A stretch of 41,576 bases of DNA from Chara braunii. Taxonomy: Eukaryota > Streptophyta > Charophyceae > Charales > Characeae. Positions 10,712-22,020 of the stretch are shown here, piece after piece; positions within the stretch are counted from its first letter, which is position 1, and each line of letters starts with the position of its first letter. Below the pieces are notes generated by a model that did not search any database, was not told where the DNA came from, and worked only from the letters and a program-made list of their open reading frames with translations. Position numbers and translations under genes: made by a program. Where the stretch lies: positions 284,879 to 326,454 of the forward strand of contig BFEA01000230.1 in NCBI GenBank assembly GCA_003427395.1, given 5' to 3'.

Positions 10712-11109
10712 GAACCTGGGCACTCGGTTCTACCTCCGCAGTAGGAGGGCAGTAGCTGGTGGGAGATGGGGTTTGGAGGGAGTGCTATTCTATTCAAGGA
10801 ACAAACCCTGTTCCAACCTCCCGGGTTAGGGGGTCACAAGCTCGAGCACTACAGCAGCCAATAATATGCTGCTACATTCCGTTTCAATTTTGATTAGTAA
10901 CTTCACAGTTGGTGTTGTGCACTGTGGTACTGTTGTTGTCTCAGGGGGTTGGTCCCCTGCAAGGCTCCTCCCTATAAGCGAAACTGGGTAATGCTCCCAG
11001 ATGTTCAGTTTTCCGGGTAGACTGTGAGGACCCCGGCCTCTGATTCTATGGATAATATAAGCCTTGGGCACTGGGCCCGTGTTGTTTGGGAAAAAAAAAA
11101 AAAAAAAAA
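10712..11109 (+). mobile_element. LINE 3' UTR and poly(A) tail
   Basis: About 380 non-coding bases follow the ORF2 stop and end in 19 consecutive A residues (11091-11109). This is the expected 3' terminus of an L1-type element inserted by target-primed reverse transcription. I do not see a clear target duplication between the sequence after the A tract and the sequence left of 9083 or of 7158. Confidence 0.7.
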
Positions 11110-12341
11110 TGCGCGGAGTTATGGAAGAAGGGGAGAAGGAAAAGGGGAAACGAGTGTTTCCATACTCGTTTGTGGACGAAATTAGGCAATGGGGGACTCG
11201 AATCGGGGGTTCTCAGCCCTGGCGACCCCGATCTGTAGTCAGAAGAAGTAAAAGGTGAGTAGATTGTGAGTTAGTAAGAAGAAGCACCATAAGAAAAGAT
11301 GGCGGAGGTTGGCTATGGCAGTAACGGAAAGAGAGGTAACTGACTCGATTCTCTATAGAATCGAGCGATTGAAGATATTGGAAGGGGGTTCTCTCGCAGG
11401 GCGAGTTAGGCGGCGAGGTCAGAAAGAAAGAAGAGTTAGTAAAACGGGAGTTAGAAGAGATATGGGCCGCGCAAAGATGTTGGGTTGTACGGCGGTGGAG
11501 GGAGCAAAAACTGGTTATCTTCGTCGTTCCTTAGTCATTTTAGGTGAGGAGAGATGCGAAACGGAGGGTTTGGGGGATTGCGGATTCGATGGAGGGGTCG
11601 GATCTGACAACAGGGCAGTGGATTCGGTGCTACAGTGCTGTAGGGGCTGCGTGTGGTAAAATAGAATGTATCTGACCGCTTTCAAGCGAGATATTCATTC
11701 CGAATTTGAGGGTCTGTGTGGGATCGGACATTTACCCGACAGTAGCCCGTGTCGGGCGCGTAACGTGTGAGGGGGAGAGAGAGAGAGAGAGAGTGACACG
11801 TACTTGATCCGGACGCTGGCCTATGGGATCAACATCCCCTGCCCAGTCTAAAAGCTCGGATTGAGGATTCAGTGCGCATTAAAGTTGGTGGGTGCTTTGC
11901 CCATGGAGTGGAAGTCTGAGCGACAAGGCGCCTTCTTCCGATCGCGGTCTGTAGCGAGTCGATAGAATGCGAGCGATCCAGGTTGGTGAACCAAGCCTAA
12001 ACAGAGGGAGCCCAGGAGAAGCTCAAGTGGAAAGCCGTGATGATATTAACGTGCAGGCTACGTGCAAGGGCTTGAGTATAAAAGCTTGAGACTTTGTCAA
12101 GAGGGAAGTTCGACTAAGGAGGCCCATCTGTTATGAGACACAAGCTGCGAGGGGGACAAGTGGGTTTGAACTTGGAGAGTCCCCCTGCTATATTGTGAAT
12201 TCCGCTGATTTTCGGGCCGCCTGTCCATCGCCCGTTTTTGCTGTGCTTTGCGTATTGCTTCACTGAACCTCGCTGTTGTACGAAGTTCTTGCGATTGTTG
12301 TTGTTTGCAGGTGTTGTGCGCACGGTGCCTTATTGGGTTTT
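11110..12341. other. No gene recognised; contains a short (GA)n
   Basis: Open stretches exist (for example 11309-11659, Arg/Glu-rich) but show no domain, no composition shift and no splice context. A GA microsatellite sits at about 11773-11794. Nothing else is identified. Confidence 0.35.
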
Positions 12342-12790
12342 CGCTGCATTTCTTCATGCATCCAAGAAGAGCACAGGGGGGTGTGCTCTATATGGAAGTT
12401 GTTCTTCTAGACTAAGTAATCGTAGGTTGGCCTGAGGGTAAGGTGTTGTGACTCGGATGAGTAGTTAGGGTTTCCATAAGGGGTGTCGTTGCGATCCGAA
12501 GGACCGTTAGAAGGACGAATGTCGACGCTTTGACTTCAATCTGGCTGTATTTTTACAATTTTTGTGCTGCATTTCTCTGTGCATCTGAGAAGAGCACAGG
12601 GGGGTGTGCTCTATGTGGAAGTTGTTGTTATAGACTAAGTAATGGCAGGTTGGCGTGAGGGTAAGGTATTGTGACTCGGATGAGTGGTTAGTGTTTCCAT
12701 AAGGGGTGTCGTTGCGATCCGAAGGACCGTTAGAAGGATGAATGTCGACGCTTTGACTTCAGTCTGGCTGTATTGCTGCGATTTTTTACC
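12342..12790 (+). repeat. Tandem duplication, two units of about 223 bp
   Basis: Unit 1 (from 12342) and unit 2 (from about 12567) share agagcacaggggggtgtgct, tgtgactcggatgag, tttccataaggggtgtcg and gcgatccgaaggaccgttag with few changes. No coding function is apparent. The unit contains tttccataag, which faintly recalls the core of the stem-loop motif further right; that link is weak. Confidence 0.85.
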
Positions 12791-13299
12791 ACCATTGCGG
12801 GGCCCTCAGGCGATGGAAGATAACAAGGCCCTCTCCTGGGAGTTGAGTTGTCCCTCTCTGGTATCTCGAGAGTCTCAAACCCCTCATTCTGTCTTTCTTA
12901 CTCTTAGTCTAATCCTCTTCAGAGAAGAAGGCGGCAGGCGGGGTTGCAACCCGTAGGACCGCAGCAAGACTCTGTGGGGAGTCTGACCACCGATTTCTCT
13001 GCGGAACTCAGGAGGAGTTCTAGAGGCAGGGAACTGAGAGGTAACGGTTTCATCCTTCTTTTAAAAACCCAGTTATAACCCGTATTCGTACTCCTTGCTA
13101 TGTTTGACTGAGTATATTGTGTGCACCACTACTTTGACTTTCAGTTTGACTTTCAGGACTTAAACCAGACTTAAATAAAGGAAGGCATGCATAATGTTCG
13201 TTTCAGTTTTATTGTCTGACTGAAAGCAGATTTTGAGATTGCATCTGGGAGAAGGATGGGAGGAAGGCAGTATTGATTGTGTCTGACTGAGTAAACCAA

Positions 13300-14036
13300 A
13301 GGCTGGGAGAGTTCCCATAAGATTGGAGAGTCAGTGCTATATTTATTTTTGATTGCCTGAAGGATCGGGCATGTTCCCATAAGTTTGGGTGGTCTGGTAG
13401 CTCTGACTTGCGAGGGTTATCTGTAGTTGACTTTTTGAGGATCAAGCATTGTCCCATAAGTTTGGGTGGCTTGGTTGCCTTGGTTATTTAGGGTTTTCTC
13501 AATTTCTTTTGGATTTTAATGAGGAGGTCTGAGCATGTTCCATAAGTTTGGGTGGCTCAACCTCTTTGTCCTTTACCATTAAGAAAATGAATCGGGCAGA
13601 GGACCAGACATGTTCCATAAGTTTGGGTGGTCTTGGTCTAATGCCACACACATGCTGGAACCAAAAGGTTATAACTTGGTTATATCTTACTATTATTTTA
13701 TCTACGAATTGGCAAATCAGACACTGTCCCATAAGTTTGGGTGGTGTAACTATAGCTTATCGCAAACTAAAGAGAGTATTAATTAAGAATAAACTTGTGG
13801 TAAGAAAGGGCAGGTTGAACCTCGAGTTAACATGATCGGTTCTGTCATATGCTACCTTAAAAGACTAAGTGCAAACAGTTATATAATATGACTTTGATAC
13901 TTAAACAGTTCAGGGCAACTAGGCTGGATAACCTAGTCACATGCCAAAAAAAGAGAAAAGTAGTTGTACCCTTTGTTTGTATATACTCAATGGTTGAGCT
14001 AGACACTGTCTTGTAAGTTTGGGTAATCTAGTCTTA
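13300..14036 (+). repeat. Array of seven stem-loop motifs with covarying arms
   Basis: A core close to tcccataagtttgggtg recurs with cores starting near 13312, 13374, 13451, 13539, 13613, 13727 and 14008. Inside the core ccca and tggg can pair around a taagtt loop. The bases just outside differ from copy to copy yet remain complementary: atcgggc/gtctggt (13364-13370, 13392-13398), gatcaagc/gcttggtt (13440-13447, 13469-13476), tgagc/gctca (13530-13534, 13555-13559) extended beyond a bulge by aggt/acct, agac/gtct (13606-13609, 13630-13633) extended by ggacc/ggtct, and ctaga/tctag near 14000 and 14028. Copies 1 and 6 pair poorly. Wobble pairs are G-U on the plus strand, which suggests a plus-strand RNA. 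The family is unknown to me. Confidence 0.6.
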
Positions 14037-14337
14037 CGCCTTATGTAAGTTAGGTATAAGGGACAAATCATTGAAAAACTACGAACTATTGTTTGACCAA
14101 GTTGACTTTGGGCTGGTGAGAGTACTTACCATTGTGGTTTGGCCTTGCATGAGGCTGAGTGAGATTACTACTTAGTCCGAGTTTCATTTTGACAAGTAGT
14201 TGTTTTAGATGTTCGTCACGTGCTAGAGCTATAGGAGTTCGTTTCAATTCGTGCATTTTTTCGGCTAAATTTTTTTACTTCGATCAATTCTCGCATTTTC
14301 TGGGATCATTTATTAAACTTGGCTTTGTATAGATTTT

Positions 14338-14880
14338 GGTAAGCTACTTTCTTTACGGAAGCGCTGCCGATTTTTTTACGAAACTAAGGAGTTAGTCAAA
14401 CTTTCACTTTTCAAAGTTCATCTTGTCTAAATTTTATATATGACTTAGTAAAAATTTGGAAAGTCTTATTTTCTAAAGGGAGTGCTGACCAATTCTTTGT
14501 TAATTCAAAGAGTTAAACAAAATTGGACCTTGAGAAGTCAAAGTTATTCTTTGATTCTGAATTTAGCTTTGTATAAATTTTGGAAAGTTATTTTTCCTTA
14601 CGGGAAGCGTTGCCGAAATTTCTACAAGTTTAAAGAGTTAGTTAAATTTTATCTTGGTTAAACTCAAATTTTACTTTGAGTTTTTATCTGACTTAGTATA
14701 AATATGGAAAGTCTATTTTCCTAAAATGGATACTACCCAAATTTTTACTAATTCAGGGAGTTAGATAAAATTTTACCTTCTTAAAGTTGAATATTAGTTC
14801 AGTTTTTATATTAGGGCTAATATAAAGTCGGTGAAGACATTTTTCCTACGGGAAGCGTTGCCGAAAGTTTCTTAGTTTAG
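14338..14880 (+). repeat. Tandem array, five units of about 123 bp
   Basis: The core tacgggaagcgttgccgaaa and degraded forms occur with the gccga position at about 14366, 14487, 14612, 14735 and 14860, a regular 121-125 bp step. Each is preceded by tttggaaagt-type and followed by agagttag-type blocks, so the whole unit is repeated. Units 1, 3 and 5 are close to each other and units 2 and 4 are the more diverged ones. No protein frame runs through it. Confidence 0.8.
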
Positions 14881-15156
14881 AAGAGAAGTATTATATTTTG
14901 ACAGGTGGTGATTCTGGTGATCCATCCTGAATAGGGGAAATCTTGTCATAAGTCTACCTTTCTTTGAGCACTGACTTAAAGATAAACCTAGGCTTGGTTA
15001 TTATGAGAGTCTTGAGTGAAAACATGTCATGGGGATTTATTCTCCATACACTTATGAACTTAGTTTGGGAATTGACTTGTCTTATGTTACATGTCCTCCT
15101 TATCGATTCAATTCAAGATTTGACTAGATTCAACTTGATCACACAAAGATCATCTT

Positions 15157-15182
15157 CTGTTATCACTGATCACTGATAACAG
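15157..15182. repeat. Near-perfect palindrome
   Basis: Twenty-six bases starting ctgttatcactg are self-complementary except for one symmetric mismatch pair. A second short perfect hairpin (gccgac, tt, gtcggc) follows at about 15197-15210. Function unknown. Confidence 0.6.
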
Positions 15183-15210
15183 GTCGGTTGGTTCATCGCC
15201 GACTTGTCGG

Positions 15211-17250
15211 CTCACGACACAACTTTGCTTACACTTGTACCTCAACTTGATGCCTTAGCCCTGAGATTTAATATGTTTCTTTGAGGGCTTTTATCGGACT
15301 TTTTTTAATAGCTATTATAAAGAATTTATGAAGGAAAGTTGGATTACGGATGGGGCATGAGTGTGTGAGGCGGGGTGTAAATTACAGAGAGCAGTAAAGT
15401 TAACCACATTGGTGTATGGCAATGTGGCTATCGTGTATGTCTGTGTTTTATGCAGGTTAGTATTTGGAGTGTGGCATATGAGTCGTACCTTGGAGACAGT
15501 GAGAATGACAACCATGTGGCACACGATCTGCATACCGGATGGGCTTACCTCCCCTTCTTTTTTATCTCGAGTTCTGATTTAATATGGGTATTGGGATGCC
15601 TGTTTATTTACTGAGTGATAATACTTGTTAATTTTTATAGTTGGACGTTAGAGTCTGTTACAACCGTCAAAGTCAAGCCTATTGATCTCTCTCCAGGCCC
15701 TGGATGATGGAGCTTGCCTTCAAGACCTTGAGAGACGAATGCTACCATGGGTATGAACATGTGTATCACTCACTCTCCGCAGGGTGCAGAAGAGGGCGTG
15801 GTTATCAACCGCACTCGACAGTTGGCTAGCGTCGAGAGATTAACCCTTCAGAGCGTGTGCCAGCCGACACTTGAGTGTCGAACACGACCCTTGAGATTAT
15901 CGACGACCGCATGATTATGGGTACTACATAGTACGTCATCGTTGCAACTGCTTGCGTATGCTTGCATTGTTAGTCGACATGAGAAGACCTTGCGTCTGCA
16001 CGATTTTATACTAAGTCCCCCATGCGACGCATATCCGATTTGCTCGTCGGAAGGTTATGGAACGGATACAAAAAGGGACTAGGAGTGTTGTTGTGTTGTT
16101 TGTTCTGTGTCGTTCTGTATGTGTGAGTGTTGTGGTGTAATGCGTGGTAGGTGGGATGCGTCCTAGTCGACTGCCGACGAGCCACGCTTGGGACTTAAGC
16201 CCCTCAGTGCGTTGGTTGGCGTACGGGTCCAATAGAGGCGTGAGATCACGTGTGCCCCCTATGCTACAACGAACGAGAAATGCCCTCAGCTGGTTCACCT
16301 TTGCGATTGCAGCTGATTAGCTTTCGTGTTGTGGACTGGTATCTCGGCGGGAATATGTCACTGAAGGGAGGTGACAGTTCCCGCAAAGTGGAGGTTAGTT
16401 GTACCTCGCGTTGACCCTATCCTGTCGTAGGAGCTCACGAGAGGTATGGCTGGCGCACTCGGTCGGAGCGGCTTACGGAAGCTCCATGTCTATTGCAACG
16501 AGGATTATACCAACTCATATGTGACGCGGCCGGGAGGGTTCCGCCCTTATGTGGTGCGGGACCGATGCGCTTGACAACGGTAAGATAGCAATTGCCCATT
16601 GACGTACCCGGCATAAGTATGTTCAAATTAACAACTATGAAAACTTGTTCCAATAGGTAAGTTGGATGGACCCTCTCTTTCTCTCTCGTTTAACTTCGAC
16701 CCCTATTCTTAATTTTTTCATTTTCCTCCTCCTTCTTTTCCTCCGTTACTTTGCATGAACGTCATCCTCGAGCAATCGACACTCTTTAGTTAAAATTGTC
16801 ATAGCTCAATCAAGCATGGGATGGATTTGCCCTGGTTCGAACATTAGTTTCACTTCGTAAGATTGAATGAGCGGATTGTTTTTTGTTTCAACAATTGGGT
16901 CAACCACTGACCCTCCCCCGTCTCTGATGCTCCTAATCACAGTTCATCACGGGCCACACACTCTTCATGCAGAAGGTAAGTCACAGTAATCCAAATCCCA
17001 TATTGCCACCTTCGACATTTCCTTGACTTTAGTTATCTTATTCTTCTTTGACTCTTTCTCCAATGCTCAAATCTAATTATAGAATCGAACTCGCAATAAC
17101 TTAAAACATTCAAATTGGTAGTGGTTGAGCCAGTCGTTGTGCATGATGGAGGAAAACCAATATTCATCTTTCGGACTAGCGCTCTCTCTCCTCGTTGTCT
17201 TCTCTTTTTCTCTTTACCTCGTATTCTCCCTCTCTAACAGTCTAACCGAC
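15211..17250. other. No gene recognised
   Basis: Mixed-composition DNA with only short open stretches and no domain signature, RNA gene or repeat that I can identify. Confidence 0.4.
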
Positions 17251-19090
17251 CTTATTGTTTTTTAACCCTCAAAATAAATCTCCATAAGTTTCCAATTTTA
17301 TGAGAATTCCCGGTAAGATAACAGATTCAGCAGTGGGTGTTTCTACATGAGCATCAGGTAACAAAATATGAACTGGTACCATAGGTACTTTCACTGCAAA
17401 AGATGCAATCCTCGTCCACCTCTTATTTTTTCCTTTTTTTCACTAATTCCTTATTTCGCTAACGTGGGTTGAGCAACGCGCAGTCTCACCCAACGATCCA
17501 ACAACATATCGACCTTGAAAGCGGCCGACACTTCCCACCAGTCGGGTCGTTGGGGTTATTTTAATTGAATATAGTTTATGTCCCACAAACTTCAAAACTT
17601 CATTATTCTTGTTAATATGAATTTGGTCATAATCGAACATTAGGTTCGTCCCTTAAAATATAATATTAGGATTGTGCTTCACCTAGCATATTTCATGAAA
17701 ATTATATAAGTATGTTCAGTATGATAATTTTCCTATAATACTTTTAGGAGCTCAAAACTCTATACTTGTTGATGAAAATTATAAAAATTCACGCCCAGTT
17801 ATATGGTAAAATAATGTTTTTCCATTCTACGGTAGTCAGAATTGCAGTTTGATACGTTGCATCATTTTTTAGGGAGTTTTAGCAAACGATATTGTGCAGG
17901 CATACACCAAAGTTAATAATTCATTAATCAATACCGGAACGCATCCATAGAGGAGTTTTTGTTTATGACAATAACTTTTATTTATAAAGATTGAAGGCGG
18001 GTTCACCGAAAGAAAAAAAAAAAAAAAAATGGAAACGGCGGTGGAGCTTACTGTTATTTGGGGAAAGTCCTCGAAGAACCACAGTGAAACACAACTCTTA
18101 TAAGAATTAAAATTGACCTTATAAATGATGAAAACATAAAAAAATATCAATGAGCCTAACTAAATTGGGAGGTGTAACTACTGGCTCCAGTTCAAATCAA
18201 GATGCAATTAGATTTACAAACGCATTTTTCAATTAGATACAAAAAACATATACACAAACAAAAAAGTAATAAAAATAAAATTCGATAAGGACGGATGAAG
18301 TAAATGTCAGGCGCAACTAATGGGAAAATGATCGGTCTTTGCGTTAACTAGCTCCCTCCACTGACGGCCCCACCCTACTCCCTAACCACCATTGATTAGG
18401 ATGGGGGACAACATGCATTCCCTTAATTGTGAGTAGTGACTATGCTTGCAATAGTCTCGTATATATGGACCTGTATAGACCTATGAGTAGTGGTAGATAG
18501 GTAATAAAAGGTGAAATTGATAAAATATTATAGCTTGGTCTAAAATAAATAAATAAATAAAAATAAAAATATAGCAATATATTTTTATTAGCACTTCCTT
18601 AAATGTATGTGATTGAAATTACAGTTGTGATCAAATTTATTTGGTCCGTTTAAAGCTATATTAAGAAAAATTTTGCATAAAGACACCCTTGATCGTGACA
18701 TCCTACTACCTTAATGCGCCCCTCATGTATCATAGGGATTATGTTAATCTTCTTGTGTATTGTTATAATCTTAACAGATATACAAAAAAACAATAACCTT
18801 GAGGCATCATCACAGACTAATATGACTCAAGTAATTATGTTTCCCTGATTGTTCGTGAAATTAAACTTAAGTTGGTGCTTTAATAGTTCACAGGTGTACA
18901 AACTTGTTTGTTTTTTTATTCAAGCTCGTGCTTCAATGGTTCATGGGTGTACCAAATAAGATAGGCATACGACGAATGTCATATCAATTGAGCTATGCCT
19001 ATAAGTAGTGCTTTGACACAACACTGTTTGATAATGGGATTCGACTTGTTCACCTAGGTACGACCATACCTAATGGTATGGTCCCAATGC
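17251..19090. other. AT-rich intergenic DNA
   Basis: Low-complexity AT-rich sequence with A-runs (about 18013-18030) and aaataaat runs (about 18543-18570). A direct repeat of gtgctt-aat-gttca-gggtgtac type sits at about 18870-18950. A short hairpin with aggcata and tatgcct arms lies near 18963-19001. No gene is seen. Confidence 0.45.
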
Positions 19091-19108
19091 TTTTTCAGAT
19101 AGACAGGG

Positions 19109-19190
19109 GGAAAATAAAAATAAAAATAAAATAAAATAAAATAACAAAAAATAAAATAAAGTCAAATAAAGTAAAGTAAAAAAAAAAACG
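19109..19190. repeat. (AAAAT)n-type low-complexity tract
   Basis: Imperfect runs of aaaataaaat and gtaaagtaaa-like units; simple sequence only. Confidence 0.8.
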
Positions 19191-20164
19191 ATAGTACATG
19201 TAAAAAATTGATGGTTCACTCCCGCATTTTACGCTAGGGTCACACCATCTCTTCGTGCACCACGCATATTTCGGTGGATGAGTCGAAGGACAAACGAAAA
19301 GGTAAGAATTCAAACTCGTTACCTACTGAATGCTTAATAACAATCGCCTTAACAAAGAAAATCATAAACCTTGCCCCTACCGGTCTGTTACCGTCAGGGC
19401 CACCTCCCAGTCGGTTCACTAAAGAATTCTTTATCGATTACGCCTCCAATAAAAACGACGCTCTCTTCCATTTGACCGGACGCCCAAACCAGCAGATAAC
19501 GTAACTAACTTATATGATGGACTCGGAGGTTTAGGTTTGAATCCCACTATATGAAACATTCACCATTAGGCTGCGTAATGCACAAAGTTTTTTCTCAGTC
19601 TTCTAACTGTTTGCTTTTCACCATCCATCCGAAAAATATTGTCGTTTTTTTTTTCCGATCAAACACTCTCGCTCATATGGTCGCATAAATTTTATTGTGT
19701 TACGACATTTCCAACTTTATCACAACCCTCGCCATACGATCTGGTCCTACACCAATTTTTACCCCGCATCCCAACACTTGTTGCAAGGACGCACTCAACC
19801 TGTTTAATAATTTTAACCATTTTTTTTTTAACTATATCCCACACAATGATAATACACACACTGGAATCAAGTTCATCTCACTTATTCATCTTAAACCACT
19901 GGTCCTCCTGATGTCAGAAAACGTCAGGGGTATCGGTAGCGTCGTTTCACAACGGGTACTGATAGTACAGTGTGGAAAACCGGGCGGGACTCAAAAATAA
20001 AATTTGCGGAAAAAAATTGAAATAAACCGAGTCAGCGCGACGAATATTTAATGGTGAAAATATATATTTTTTCCTGATATTTTTTCCTGAAAGATCACGA
20101 CCTAATCTACGGACCCTCAAATTTTCAAACATTTTGGTGAATTTTTATGAGCACAAAAAATTGG

Positions 20165-20295
20165 GAAAGTTGTCGCTTGCAAATGGCGGGATTGGACCCG
20201 TTGACCCCTCCGTACAACCCGACCCTAACTCACCGGGACTAGAGGTTTTCAACAGCGGGGGGACCGATGGTTTAACCACTACGGTCATGATGTAA
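20165..20295 (-). repeat. tRNA-like element (A-box and B-box like), minus strand
   Basis: On the minus strand tagtggttaaac (A-box-like, near 20282-20271) is followed by gggtccaatccc (B-box-like, near 20197-20186). The boxes are about 75-85 bases apart, too far for an ordinary tRNA, and no clover-leaf closes. This fits a tRNA-derived SINE or a decayed tRNA; the call is tentative. Confidence 0.3.
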
Positions 20296-20407
20296 GCGAA
20301 CCGAAGGTAAGTGTGTGTGCCAATGCACTTTCCGTGAGGGTGATGCCTATTCTATATAGTCGTTTTAAGAATTTCGACAGTCTCTCATGCGACTTGCAAA
20401 ATCTTGG

Positions 20408-20431
20408 ACGAATACCCTTGTAAGGGTATTA
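20408..20431. repeat. Short palindrome aataccct ... agggtatt
   Basis: Perfect 8-bp arms around a tgta centre, located between two tRNA-like stretches. Confidence 0.6.
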
Positions 20432-20469
20432 GCTCAGACAACACTGATTTTTTTGGACGAGTTGCATTC

Positions 20470-20592
20470 TTCGCTTAGTTGGATAGAGCAGCAAACTTAT
20501 AAGTCGAGTGACCAAATGGTTAAAATTGATATATTGTAAACTTATTGTAAGGTTACATTTTTGTGTAGGTTCGAATCTTTCCTCTTCGACTT
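20470..20592 (+). repeat. tRNA-like element, plus strand
   Basis: The stretch gcttagttggatagagca at 20473-20490 is a good tRNA D-arm/A-box match; cttataa follows like an anticodon loop, and ggttcgaatc at 20568-20577 is an almost perfect T-arm/B-box. About 78 bases separate the boxes instead of the usual 30-40, and I could not pair an acceptor stem. It is either a tRNA pseudogene with an insertion or a SINE head. Confidence 0.45.
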
Positions 20593-21069
20593 TATGACCT
20601 TCAAATATCTATTAATTACATATAACGCCTTCATACATTCATTAACTACATATAATATACTTATAGGGGTGAAAACTTAAAATTAATCCATTGTACTATT
20701 ACATGATGATAATTTTATTTGCTTACTATTTGTTGTTAATTTATCTATAATATGAATTCATATAGAGATTAATTAGAAACTAAAGAAAAGGCTCGAATTA
20801 GATAAAAAATGATAATTAATAGGCCATTAAATATTAATTTGGTAAAAAATATTAATTCTTATTTTTTAATAAGTATATGACAACCTGCTATTAATTATGC
20901 CAATGAGACCAGGTTACAATGTCTATAGTAAAAAGCGTACCGCTTGCGTATACGGTAACAAACACATCATCGTTAACATGATAACACCTTGGTACAATCA
21001 TACAAAACCATTACCGGTTAATGAGGACATTTCTGTTTTTTTTTTTAATTTATGTTTGACCTACGCTAC

Positions 21070-21355
21070 CAAAGTGGACCGGGGTCACTTGCCCGACCGG
21101 GCCAAAATAATAAAAATAAATAAAAATAAATCAAATATTTTTGAATTGTATTTTTTATTTTAAATTTGGTGAAGAATTTCGATGTGACCCTAAGGCAAAA
21201 GTTGTTCAGTTTATTTTTCTGTTTTTCTGCATAACATAGTTGTTTTTTATAATTTTTGGATTTTTTTTTTTTTTTTTTTTTTTGCTGGGACCTTACCTGA
21301 TCCTTGCACGGGCTGGCCACCCGGGACCCGGACGTCCCGGGTGGTAGCTTAGTGT
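21070..21355 (+). repeat. Dispersed repeat family, copy II
   Basis: It has the same block order as 95-410: gaccgggc, AT core with aatttggtgaagaatttc, ttgttcagttt and ctgcataacatag, a long T run, then ggacc, gatccttgcacgg and ggtagct. The right end includes a perfect 11-bp hairpin, ccacccgggac (21317-21327) with its complement at 21334-21344. Confidence 0.65.
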
Positions 21356-21544
21356 TTGACAGATTTCAACAAATTTCGCACGAAAGTGAATCTTTGCTTT
21401 TAAGTTTTAAGCCCCCCCCCCCTTTTTTTTTTTTTAGTATTGTGCTTACTCTCTGTATGAGTGATAAGTTTGATTCAAAATGACTTTGGGTTTTCTTACG
21501 ACAAGTTTATAAAATCCGGACCTCCGTTAATAACCTCTTGCTGA

Positions 21545-21815
21545 AAAATATTGCACAATGAATGTTTTTCCCTCTGCGTGAAAAAAAGGGAGCCCAAAAA
21601 TTGGACAAGATGTGGTAGCTCAATGGGTGAAAAAAAATAGCATTTCAATAAGTAGGTTGCGAATTTGATTTCATCAACCTTCACGATGGATGCCTTTCCC
21701 TTTGAGTGAAAAGAAGAGAGCCCAACAATTGGACAGGATGTGGTAGCTCAGTGGGAAAAAAAAAATAGCATTGCAATGAGGATGTTGTGGGTTCAATTTT
21801 ATCATCCCTTAACCT
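21545..21815 (+). repeat. Two tandem tRNA-like units of about 128 bp
   Basis: Each unit contains gagccca-aattggaca, gatgtggtagctca (A-box-like tagctcaatgg at 21616-21626 and tagctcagtgg at 21744-21754), an A-run with tagcatt, and a B-box-like ggttc/ggttg segment (21655-21665 and 21790-21800). Tandem tRNA-like monomers suggest a SINE-related repeat. No acceptor stem is evident. Confidence 0.55.
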
Positions 21816-21886
21816 CCTCTGTAGAAGATCAATTGGTGAATGGCTGACAACTCACTTACACGTCCCCCATTTTAGTACAACGTATA

Positions 21887-21959
21887 TACATGTTGTACTT
21901 AAGAGGTAAAAGGTTTGAATCATACATGTTGTACGTAAGAGATACAAGGTTTTAATCCA
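21887..21959 (+). repeat. Direct repeat of about 36 bp
   Basis: Two adjacent copies share tacatgttgtac, taagag and aaggttt-aatc. The end of each resembles a B-box, as in the neighbouring tRNA-like units. Confidence 0.6.
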
Positions 21960-22020
21960 ATCGGGCAGGTATATCATATGACATGGAGATAACTACCTTC
22001 TTAACCCGAAAAAAACGTAC

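Noticed and set aside
11309-11659. Open frame of 116 codons, Arg/Glu-rich
   Set aside because: No domain, no splice context and composition like its surroundings; not called as a gene.
19265-19305. Hammerhead-ribozyme-like string: ggatgagtc, a short stem gtc/gac, then cgaaa
   Set aside because: The invariant CUGAUGA box reads TGGATGA, there are three extra A before CGAAA, and I could not form stems I and III. A search with the Rfam hammerhead models would decide; as it stands it is chance similarity or a dead relic.
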